Shown one piece after another: positions 1 to 5,592 of a DNA stretch of 10,768 nt. Position numbers and translations under genes: made by a program. The notes beneath the pieces were generated by a model. It saw nothing but the letters and a program-made list of their open reading frames with translations. It had not been told where the DNA came from and ran no database searches. Every line of letters starts with the position of its first letter. The stretch's first letter is position 1. Origin of the DNA: Thermofilum sp. (lineage in GTDB: Archaea; Thermoproteota; Thermoprotei; Thermofilales; Thermofilaceae); NCBI GenBank assembly GCA_020832965.1, contig JAJHRM010000071.1, positions 1 to 10,768 on the forward strand, given 5' to 3'.

Positions 1-121
1 CCCAGGGGAAGTCTGGCTGATTGTGGGGTATGGCTCAGGCAGATTCGATACAGCGGCCTATAGGGTCGGGGATGACGGCTATTCACTGTTCTCGTTGCCC
101 GTGAAAATAAGCAAGGGCTGA
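1..121 (+). CDS. 3' end of an upstream gene, possibly HMG-CoA synthase / thiolase-fold family (partial)
   Basis: An open frame enters from the left edge (frame starting at base 2) and stops at TGA 119-121, giving about 39 C-terminal residues. The readable tail contains PGEVWLIVGYGSG followed by DTAAYRVGDDG. A 'PG(D/E)...YGSG...DA' pattern near the C-terminus is typical of archaeal hydroxymethylglutaryl-CoA synthases (thiolase superfamily), so that is the best guess. The resemblance is short and remembered, not searched. The frame is plausible as coding because it stays open up to a 63-base gap that ends at the next gene. If correct, this is an isoprenoid-lipid gene unrelated to the CO locus, and the locus begins just downstream. 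The gene's start and most of its body lie outside the window. Confidence 0.5.
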   Translation, partial: PGEVWLIVGYGSGRFDTAAYRVGDDGYSLFSLPVKISKG

Positions 122-138
122 AAACGCCGCAGTCTAGA

Positions 139-160
139 GGCAAAGGTTTTTAAGATTGCC
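139..160 (+). promoter_or_regulatory. Candidate promoter (box A) and small inverted repeat upstream of the corQ-like gene
   Basis: An AT-rich box A-like element, GTTTTTAAGA, lies at 146-155, about 30-39 bases before the ATG at 185. That predicts a short leader of about 9 bases. The element is bracketed by GGCAA (139-143) and TTGCC (156-160), a 5-bp-arm inverted repeat spanning the box. This could be an operator where a bound protein blocks TBP, but 5-bp arms can arise by chance. The leader just before the ATG also contains a tandem AAGTATT AAGTATT at 167-180. Confidence 0.4.
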
Positions 161-184
161 CACAAAAAGTATTAAGTATTAATT

Positions 185-778
185 ATGTTTAATGCTCCCC
201 TGCTGGGTAGGAGGGAGGAGGTTTCGTCAAAGCTTGAGGAATCAGTGCTTTACTGGCGTAAGAAGTACTTTGAGGAGGTGCAGCTCCCCCAACCTCCCAG
301 ACCACCACATAAGCAGATAAGGGTCGAGGATTTCTTCGTTGCGAAGAGACCCTTCTTCTCATTACTCGACGAGTCAGACGCTTTCTACGTGAATATCTTC
401 CGCTCTATCGAGTACAGCTCTTTAAGCAATAATTTTTCATCTAAAGTGGTCATCATGCGTAGAGCCGGCTACGACCTGGGACGCAAGATGGTGGAGAGCG
501 GGGTGGTGAAGAGCCTAGACGAGGCCCCCCTGGCACTAGCTCTGTACCGAGTTGGACTCTTGGACATAATAAAGGAAAAACTAAACTATATGAAGCTCAA
601 CATTTATGAGTGCATCAGCTGCTACGGCGCCCCCAACATCAACAGAACCCTTTGCGACTTTGAAGCAGGCGTTCTCCAGGGCATTCTGGCAAAGCTCTAC
701 GGTCCTTGCAACGTACGTGAGAAGTACTGCTTCGGCACAGGGTACTCCTTCTGCGGGTTTGAAGTATTCTTCGAGTAG
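185..778 (+). CDS. corQ: V4R (4-vinyl reductase) domain protein, CorQ-like candidate CO/redox sensor
   Basis: 197 residues. The C-terminal half fits the V4R domain: DFEAGVLQGILAKLYG (residues 158-173) followed by a Cys-Gly-Cys end pattern, C182-FGTG-YSF-C190-GFEV, corresponding to the family's 'C.f..G...G......v.E..C...G...C.F.v'. Cysteines at 143, 146, 157, 175, 182 and 190 cluster in this domain and could bind a metal, Fe-S cluster or cofactor. The N-terminal ~60 residues are basic and proline-rich without a recognised domain. There is no signal peptide or membrane segment. It stops 7 bases before the next gene, so the two are almost certainly co-transcribed. In Thermococcus onnurineus a V4R protein (CorQ) works with a LysR-type DNA-binding protein (CorR) to activate the CODH-hydrogenase cluster. 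The same pair beside cooFS here supports the same role. Domain assignment is fairly firm; sensing CO is inference. The start is the first ATG after a plausible promoter. Confidence 0.75.
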   Translation: MFNAPLLGRREEVSSKLEESVLYWRKKYFEEVQLPQPPRPPHKQIRVEDFFVAKRPFFSLLDESDAFYVNIFRSIEYSSLSNNFSSKVVIMRRAGYDLGRKMVESGVVKSLDEAPLALALYRVGLLDIIKEKLNYMKLNIYECISCYGAPNINRTLCDFEAGVLQGILAKLYGPCNVREKYCFGTGYSFCGFEVFFE

Positions 779-785
779 ATAGGCA

Positions 786-1889
786 ATGCTCAAAACGCTA
801 ATAGTATCCGTAGCGTCCGAATGCCAATACTCCTGCCCCCTCTGCCCATTCAAGCACAGCACCGAAGCATCACTGAGTCCTCAGTCCCTGCAGAGCCTAA
901 TGGAGAAAATAGAATCTGTCGATAACCTAGTCGTCTCGTGCAGCAGCTGGCTTAAGAGGAGGGACACAGACCTCATTCTGGAAAAGCTCAGAGACAAGGC
1001 GAGGAGGATTTCCTTGATGCTCCCCATGGGTGAAGTAGGAAGCATGTGCGAGCCCGGGAAAATACTCTCCCAGGACCTAGCCTCTGACATCCTGCTGATC
1101 GCGTCACAGGACTCAGCGGTTCCAGTGGAAGATCTGCGCAAAACCCTATCCCGCACAGACGCAGCATTGGGGGTCTGGTTTATCTCACAGCTTAGTTACT
1201 CAAGCTACAGGGCCTTCAAGGAGATTTTCCCCAAAGTGAAAGACCTGGGGCTTAGACTGCTGATAGGTGAAACCCCCTACAGCTACAGCAGCTCGCTCGA
1301 CCCCATTGTTTTCGTGTTAAGGGTCGGCGGGGAAAGCGTGGGGCTCCCGTTCGGGACTAGGTACGGCTACAAACTCGCCCGCGCATACATTGAGGGCTAC
1401 CCAGCAACTCTGCTCATCAGACCCTTACAGCTATCTGGGACGTTGTACGTCTCCCCGGGCGGTGAGGTGGCAAAGCATCCCAGGAGCGAGGCAAAGGTGA
1501 GGATCGAAGAAATCAGCATGGATTCTCTGAGGAGAATCATCTACATGCCTGAGAAAATGCCGGGAGAGGACTTCTTCTTCGAGCCTGAGGTGCAGGTCGT
1601 CCTGCGGGAGCGGGTTAAAGGCGTGGAAATCGACCAGAAAACAATCCAGCTGCTTGAGGCCATTCAAGCGTTCAACTCCCTGAAGGCGGCGTGCAGGAGC
1701 ACGGGGTTACCATACTCATCCTGTGTTGAGAGAATAGCCACCGTCGAGAAAAAGTTAGGGAGGAAGCTCGTAGTAACATCTAGAGGGGGAAGGCTTAAGG
1801 GAAGAAGCTTCCTATCCGAACTGGGCTTACAGATCCTTGAAAACTACAGAAAAATAATTTTTAAAATCAGTGAGGAAGTCGCAAAATAA
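786..1889 (+). CDS. corR: CorR-like regulator: radical-SAM-like N-terminus plus C-terminal LysR/ModE-type winged helix
   Basis: 367 residues with two recognisable ends. Near the N-terminus C13-QYS-C17-PL-C20 matches the radical SAM [4Fe-4S] motif CxxxCxxC in the usual place after the first beta strand. The GGE motif expected after the second strand is not seen (about residues 47-56 read NLVVSCSSWL). A stretch at 220-243, LYVSPGGEVAKHP then an 'I.E.S' segment, resembles the tail of radical SAM/SPASM proteins but lacks Cys. Residues 280-355 look like a LysR/ModE N-terminal winged helix: IQLLEAI, then a helix-turn-helix around 298-329 (SLKAACRSTGLPYSS to VEKKLGRKLV), then a wing with RGGRLKGRSFLS and LGLQILENY. 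There is no LysR effector-binding domain, and the HTH is C-terminal instead of N-terminal. The gene follows the V4R gene by 7 bases and precedes the cooF promoter, which contains an inverted repeat. It is probably the DNA-binding half of a CorQR-type CO-responsive activator. Whether the Fe-S motif is catalytic, sensory or vestigial cannot be read from sequence. Confidence 0.72.
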   Translation: MLKTLIVSVASECQYSCPLCPFKHSTEASLSPQSLQSLMEKIESVDNLVVSCSSWLKRRDTDLILEKLRDKARRISLMLPMGEVGSMCEPGKILSQDLASDILLIASQDSAVPVEDLRKTLSRTDAALGVWFISQLSYSSYRAFKEIFPKVKDLGLRLLIGETPYSYSSSLDPIVFVLRVGGESVGLPFGTRYGYKLARAYIEGYPATLLIRPLQLSGTLYVSPGGEVAKHPRSEAKVRIEEISMDSLRRIIYMPEKMPGEDFFFEPEVQVVLRERVKGVEIDQKTIQLLEAIQAFNSLKAACRSTGLPYSSCVERIATVEKKLGRKLVVTSRGGRLKGRSFLSELGLQILENYRKIIFKISEEVAK

Positions 1890-1897
1890 GGATAAAG

Positions 1898-1908
1898 ACG
1901 AGTTACGA
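1898..1908 (+). promoter_or_regulatory. Upstream half-site related to the cooF operator
   Basis: ACGAGTTACGA at 1898-1908 repeats the ACGAGTT of the main inverted repeat's left arm (1932-1938), on the same strand and 34 bases upstream, about three helical turns. No partner arm is found 18-26 bases downstream, so it is a half-site at most. It lies 8 bases after the corR-like stop codon. Confidence 0.35.
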
Positions 1909-1931
1909 CCAACATATCATCAGCTAAAGAT

Positions 1932-1957
1932 ACGAGTTTCAGACGGGGAAATCTCGT
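1932..1957 (+). promoter_or_regulatory. Imperfect 26-bp inverted repeat, candidate CorR operator
   Basis: Left arm ACGAGTTT (1932-1939) pairs with right arm AAATCTCGT (1949-1957). Around the centre at 1944.5, seven of the eight outermost positions are complementary (ACGAGnTT ... AAnCTCGT) with a central spacer of 10. The repeat ends four bases before the candidate box A at 1962-1969. That is where an archaeal activator would help recruit TFB/TBP. The position, and a DNA-binding regulator encoded immediately upstream, make it a good operator candidate. No binding data exist here. Confidence 0.5.
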
Positions 1958-1990
1958 AACCCATAAATCTTCTCCCACGATATACTAGAC
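1958..1990 (+). promoter_or_regulatory. Candidate cooFS promoter (BRE/box A)
   Basis: AACCCATAAATC (1958-1969) is the best box A-like element before cooF, with CATAAATC at 1962-1969. Transcription would start about 1990, leaving a leader of under 10 bases before the ATG at 1998. No clear Shine-Dalgarno sequence precedes cooF, in keeping with a leaderless or near-leaderless archaeal mRNA. The box is a weak match to the T-rich consensus, which fits a promoter needing an activator. Confidence 0.4.
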
Positions 1991-1997
1991 GACTTAA

Positions 1998-2618
1998 ATG
2001 CAAGTCGAGAAGAGAATAATACTGATCCTACCAGAGCTTTGCACCGGCTGCAAATCGTGCGAATACGCCTGCGCCGTTGAACACTCCAAGTCGAAGGACG
2101 CGTATCTGGCACCGCTGGAGATTCCCGCCCCAATACCCCGCATAAGGGTTCTACTCGCTGACGGCTACACAGTGCCGATGCGCTGCCAGCACTGCTCCGA
2201 CGCCCCGTGCATGGCTGTCTGCCCGACAAAGGCGATATCCCAATCACCTGAGGGGTTCATACTCATAGACGATAAGCGCTGCATAGGGTGCTTCATGTGC
2301 GCGGAAGCCTGCCCCTTCGGCGCCATCAGGATACACCCAGAGCTGAAGATAGCGGTTAAGTGCGATTTCTGCGTGGACAGAGTGCGTCAAGGACTACTTC
2401 CCGCGTGCGTAGAAGCCTGCCCAACCACCGCGCTACGGTTTGGAACACTCGAGGAGCTTATGTCCACAGTCGCCTCGGAGAAGGCTCGGGAAATGTTGAA
2501 GAGACTAGCCGCCGAGGGGGTAACCTCGGTTTTCGCCAGAGCCCCCCGTGAGGAAGCTAAAGAGTTAGTTAGCCCGGCCACCTTGAGGGGGATGTACCAA
2601 TCTGTGGGGTGGGTTTAA
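1998..2618 (+). CDS. cooF: CooF-like ferredoxin, electron-transfer partner of CO dehydrogenase
   Basis: 206 residues with four [4Fe-4S] cysteine sets and no membrane segment or twin-arginine signal: C15-x2-C18-x2-C21-x3-C25; C63-x2-C66-x4-C71-x3-C75; C95-x2-C98-x2-C101-x3-C105; and C122-x2-C125-x11-C137-x3-C141. This arrangement belongs to the DmsB/HycB/CooF family. CooF receives electrons from the D-cluster of CooS and hands them to an energy-converting hydrogenase or other acceptors. It starts at the first in-frame ATG after the candidate promoter. Its TAA stop at 2616-2618 is one base before the cooS ATG, so the two are translated from one mRNA. The C-terminal ~50 residues (from about 150) are a helical tail without cysteines. 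The family call is firm; the CO role comes from the neighbouring cooS. Confidence 0.92.
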   Translation: MQVEKRIILILPELCTGCKSCEYACAVEHSKSKDAYLAPLEIPAPIPRIRVLLADGYTVPMRCQHCSDAPCMAVCPTKAISQSPEGFILIDDKRCIGCFMCAEACPFGAIRIHPELKIAVKCDFCVDRVRQGLLPACVEACPTTALRFGTLEELMSTVASEKAREMLKRLAAEGVTSVFARAPREEAKELVSPATLRGMYQSVGWV

Positions 2619-2619
2619 G

Positions 2620-4524
2620 ATGGCTGGGGAAAAAATCGTGTTAAGGATTCCCCCCGAGAAAGCCTCGCTAAACCCTGCAGCCCAGGAACTAATTGAGAAG
2701 GCGGAGAGGGAAAAGATTGAGACTGCCTGGCACAGGTACTTAGCGCAGCAGCCGCAGTGCGGCTTCGGTCTACTGGGAATATGCTGCCGCAACTGCGCTC
2801 AAGGACCCTGCCGTATCGATCCCTTCGGGATTGGACCCAAGAGGGGCGTGTGTGGCGCAGATGCGGACACGATCGTTGCGCGGAACCTCCTGCGCATGAT
2901 CGCTGCTGGTGCCGCTGCACACAGTGACCACGCCCGCGACATCTGGTACGTCTTCGACCTCGTAGCCAACGAGAAGACCAAGGCATACTCAATAAAGGAC
3001 TCTGAAAAGCTTCGAAGCGTGGCTAAGGCGCTGGGCGTCCCGGTGGAGGGCAGGACCGATCTGGAAATAGCTAAGGACGTTTCCCACATACTATCCCACG
3101 AGTTCGGCAAGCCCGACGAGGAGCCATTGCGTGTACTACTCGGCTACGCGCCGAAGCGGAGGATAGAGCTATGGAGGAAGTTGGGCGTCCTGCCTAGGGC
3201 GATTGACCGAGAAGTCAACGAGTGCATGCACAGGACCCACATGGGCGTGGACGCTGATCCAGTGAACCTCCTGCTTCACGGTGTTCGTACAAGCTTAGCA
3301 GATGGGTGGAGCGGCTCAATGATGGCTACACTACTAAGCGATATCCTCTTCGGCACACCTAAGCCAATAGAGTACACAATTAACCTCGGCGTCCTAAAGG
3401 AGGACTACGTTAACATCGTGGTGCATGGGCACAACCCTATTCTGTCCATGAAGATAGCTGAGGTAGCAATGAGCCCGGAAATGACTGAGCTTGCAAGGAA
3501 GTACGGTGCAAAGGGAGTAAATGTAGCCGGGATGTGCTGTACAGGAAACGAAGTCCTCATGAGACTAGGCATACCCACAATTGGCAATATGCTACTACAG
3601 GAGCTAGCGATAATCACAGGCGTCGTTGAAGCAATGGTGGTTGACTACCAGTGTGTAATGCCTGCCCTCGTCTCCGTCGCTGAGTGCTACCATACAAAGC
3701 TGATAACCACAGAGCCGAAAATGAAGATCCCAGGAGCAATCCACATAGAGTTTGATCCCGTCAAAGCGGATGAGATTGCCAGGAAGATAGTAACTGTGGC
3801 AATCGAGAATTATCCCAACAGGAAGAAGGACCGCATGCACATTCCCAAGCATGCTACCAAGGCTATAGCTGGATTCAGCGTCGAGGCGATACTTAAGGCG
3901 CTTGGCGGCACCCTAGACCCGCTCATAAACGCTCTAAAGGACGGAACCATAAAGGGCATAGTGGGTGTAGTTGGCTGCAATAACGTCAAGGTGAAACAGA
4001 ATTATAGCCACGTCACGCTAACTGAGAAACTGATCGCGAACGACATCCTAGTGGTAGGCACGGGCTGCTGGGCTCACGCGGCGGCAACGCACGGGCTCCT
4101 TAGCATGGACGCGGTTGAGAAGGCTGGTCCAGGATTAAAGAAGGTATGCAAAGCTCTAGGAATCCCGCCCTGCCTACACATGGGTAGCTGTGTGGACTGC
4201 AGCCGCATTCTCATAGCACTTGCAGCACTCGCAGACGCCCTCGGCGTAGATATCTCTGACCTGCCAATAGCAGGCTCGGCTCCCGAGTGGATGAGCGAGA
4301 AGGCTGTCTCCATAGGAACGTACTTCATCGCCAGCGGAGTCTTCGTTCACCTCGGAGTTGTGCCGCCTGTTTTGGGCAGCAAGAAGGTTACAAAGATACT
4401 GACGGAGGACGTAGAAGGAATCCTTGGCGGGAAGTTCTACGTTGAGCCGGATCCCGTAAAAGCCGCGGAGACAATAATCAGCGTGATCAGGGAGAAAAGG
4501 AGAAAACTAGGCTGGCCTTTGTAG
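2620..4524 (+). CDS. cooS: Ni-containing carbon monoxide dehydrogenase catalytic subunit (CooS)
   Basis: 634 residues, close to the usual length. It catalyses CO + H2O to CO2 + 2H+ + 2e- as a cytoplasmic homodimer. Ligand residues are all present by comparison with the Carboxydothermus enzyme as I remember it: D-cluster C47 and C55; B-cluster C56, C59, C64 and C78; C-cluster (Ni-4Fe-4S) H269 in VVHGHNP, C306/C307 in GMCCTGNE, C345 in DYQC, C453 in GCNN, C483 in TGCWAHA, and C524 in HMGSCVDC. The proton-transfer residues also appear intact: H101 and H104 near the N-terminus and K561 in EWMSEKA. It is therefore predicted active. The start ATG lies one base after the cooF stop, with GGGGTGGG 7-14 bases before it. 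The cooF-cooS-cooC order plus hydrogenase genes indicates use in energy conservation by H2 production; no acetyl-CoA synthase gene is nearby. Archaeal Cdh alpha-subunits are larger and carry extra ferredoxin domains, which are absent here. Confidence 0.97.
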   Translation: MAGEKIVLRIPPEKASLNPAAQELIEKAEREKIETAWHRYLAQQPQCGFGLLGICCRNCAQGPCRIDPFGIGPKRGVCGADADTIVARNLLRMIAAGAAAHSDHARDIWYVFDLVANEKTKAYSIKDSEKLRSVAKALGVPVEGRTDLEIAKDVSHILSHEFGKPDEEPLRVLLGYAPKRRIELWRKLGVLPRAIDREVNECMHRTHMGVDADPVNLLLHGVRTSLADGWSGSMMATLLSDILFGTPKPIEYTINLGVLKEDYVNIVVHGHNPILSMKIAEVAMSPEMTELARKYGAKGVNVAGMCCTGNEVLMRLGIPTIGNMLLQELAIITGVVEAMVVDYQCVMPALVSVAECYHTKLITTEPKMKIPGAIHIEFDPVKADEIARKIVTVAIENYPNRKKDRMHIPKHATKAIAGFSVEAILKALGGTLDPLINALKDGTIKGIVGVVGCNNVKVKQNYSHVTLTEKLIANDILVVGTGCWAHAAATHGLLSMDAVEKAGPGLKKVCKALGIPPCLHMGSCVDCSRILIALAALADALGVDISDLPIAGSAPEWMSEKAVSIGTYFIASGVFVHLGVVPPVLGSKKVTKILTEDVEGILGGKFYVEPDPVKAAETIISVIREKRRKLGWPL

Positions 4525-4538
4525 AAGTAGCTGGTTGC

Positions 4539-4570
4539 AAAAAATAAAAATTATTTTTTATATTTTTAAA
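4539..4570 (+). promoter_or_regulatory. AT-only terminator of cooFS overlapping the promoter of the cooC-hydrogenase operon
   Basis: Starting 15 bases after the cooS stop, AAAAAATAA (4539-4547) and TTATTTTTT (4551-4559) form a perfect 9-bp-arm inverted repeat with an AAA loop. Its T-tract would serve as an archaeal U-rich terminator. The same T-tract continues into TTTTTATA (4555-4562), a strong box A about 25 bases before the ATG at 4586. That predicts a leaderless transcript starting at or next to this ATG. Partial readthrough is possible, so cooFS and the hydrogenase genes may be both separately and jointly expressed. The ACGAG repeats of the cooF promoter are not seen here. Confidence 0.6.
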
Positions 4571-4585
4571 GTGTGGTGTAGCGGA

Positions 4586-5371
4586 ATGCGCATAATAGTG
4601 ACTGGGAAGGGTGGGACTGGAAAGACGACACTTGCGGCTTCCCTCGGCTTCCAGCTCTCAGACCTTGGCTATCGTGTTACGCTTTTGGATGCCGACTCGT
4701 ACCCAAACCTAGCCCAGAGCTTGGGGCTCCCGAGGGAGGTTTCAGAGAAGCTCGTACCCTTAACGAGGAACGATGAGCTTATTCGGGAGAGAACAGGCGC
4801 TGCCCCCGGGGATGGGTGGGGATTATTCTTCTCACTGACGCCAAAGGTTGACGACCTCGTCGAAAAGCTGGGCGTCAAGGTTAATGAGAATATGCAACTC
4901 GTTGTTGTAGGCGGGATCGAGGAGCCAAAGGAGGGCTGCATGTGCCCCGCTATTGCGCTAGCGAAGGTGTTTCTGAGGCACGTGCTCTTAACTCAGAGGG
5001 ACATCGTCATCGTTGACTCTGAGGCTGGCCTAGAGGCCTTCGGTCGGGGTCTAGCTGAGTACTTCGACACGGGCATCTGCGTGGCTGAGCCGACCATTAA
5101 ATCCCTTGACGCTTGCCGAAAGATCTTCTCGATGAGTGAGGAGCTGGACGTGAAGGAGAACATTCTCGTCGTGAACAAAGTTAAGGAGTACTCTCTGGTC
5201 GAGAAGCTGCTGGGCAGAGTTTTTGCGGATATTCCTCCCTTCTTCGTCGCCCACTATGATCCTCTAGTTGAGAGGAACGAGGAAAGCGGCTTGGGGGTTG
5301 AGAATATCCGCAACTCGGCTTTTTGGCGCGACGTCGAGAGTATATCAAAATACCTGATCCGGGGGAGGTGA
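4586..5371 (+). CDS. cooC: CooC-like nickel-insertion ATPase for CO dehydrogenase
   Basis: 261 residues, a MinD/SIMIBI-class P-loop NTPase. The deviant Walker A motif GKGGTGKTT is at residues 7-15. LLDADSYPNLA at 33-43 carries the Asp of switch I. The switch II/Walker B region VDSEAGLEAFGRG spans 143-155. NKVK at 197-200 is a base-recognition-like segment. The GCMCP motif gives C118-x-C120, the CxC pair that binds a metal at the CooC dimer interface. CooC uses ATP to mature the Ni-Fe-S C-cluster of CooS, which is encoded just upstream. I chose ATG 4586 over an in-frame TTG at 4535 because the extra 17 residues lie over the TATA box and terminator. The protein also begins directly with the first beta strand, MRIIVTGKGG. 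A GTG at 4571 is a less likely alternative. The stop overlaps the ribosome binding site of the next gene. Confidence 0.92.
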   Translation: MRIIVTGKGGTGKTTLAASLGFQLSDLGYRVTLLDADSYPNLAQSLGLPREVSEKLVPLTRNDELIRERTGAAPGDGWGLFFSLTPKVDDLVEKLGVKVNENMQLVVVGGIEEPKEGCMCPAIALAKVFLRHVLLTQRDIVIVDSEAGLEAFGRGLAEYFDTGICVAEPTIKSLDACRKIFSMSEELDVKENILVVNKVKEYSLVEKLLGRVFADIPPFFVAHYDPLVERNEESGLGVENIRNSAFWRDVESISKYLIRGR

Positions 5372-5376
5372 GGCTT

Positions 5377-5592
5377 ATGTGTGAGAGCGAAGTAACGGTT
5401 GCCTACAACAATGCGCAAGAGAAGTTTGAGGAAGTCGTGCAGCTCGTCCTCTCAGGAAACAGCCTCACTATCGTCTGCCTAGGCGGCAGGAAGAAGACAT
5501 TCACGGGCTTCAAGGAGGTTCCCAGGATAAACGCCAACTTCCTCTCGCACAAAATCTCTATAGATTTAGCGGGTGAGGTCAATGTGGTTTGA
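5377..5592 (+). CDS. cooT: CooT-like small protein, putative nickel-binding CODH accessory factor
   Basis: 71 residues starting MCESEVTVAY. Starting Met-Cys, small size, a beta-rich pattern ending in a 'hxxHKISID' segment, and location between cooC and the hydrogenase all fit the CooT family. In Rhodospirillum rubrum CooT is a small dimeric protein that binds nickel through Cys2 and helps nickel supply to CODH. C2 is present here, with a second Cys at 34. The start at ATG 5377 is fixed by a strong GGAGGTGA at 5364-5371, five bases upstream; a longer frame from 5323 would lie within the end of cooC. The last 11 bases overlap the start of the next gene. Compared with the ~65-residue family it has a few extra C-terminal residues. 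Family membership is by recognition of a short protein, so moderate confidence. Confidence 0.7.
   Translation: MCESEVTVAYNNAQEKFEEVVQLVLSGNSLTIVCLGGRKKTFTGFKEVPRINANFLSHKISIDLAGEVNVV

Noticed and set aside
2620..4524. Alternative reading of the CODH as the archaeal acetyl-CoA decarbonylase/synthase alpha subunit (CdhA).
   Set aside because: Length of 634, the CooS-type N-terminal cysteine pattern, the cooF/cooC neighbours and absence of other cdh genes all indicate the CooS type.
4535..4585. In-frame extension of cooC from TTG 4535 (17 extra residues).
   Set aside because: The extension overlies the AT-only terminator and TATA box, and CooC proteins begin with the beta strand just before the P-loop; ATG 4586 fits both.
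5323..5376. Longer version of the CooT-like gene starting within the end of cooC.
   Set aside because: A strong GGAGGTGA five bases before ATG 5377 and the family's Met-Cys start fix the shorter form.
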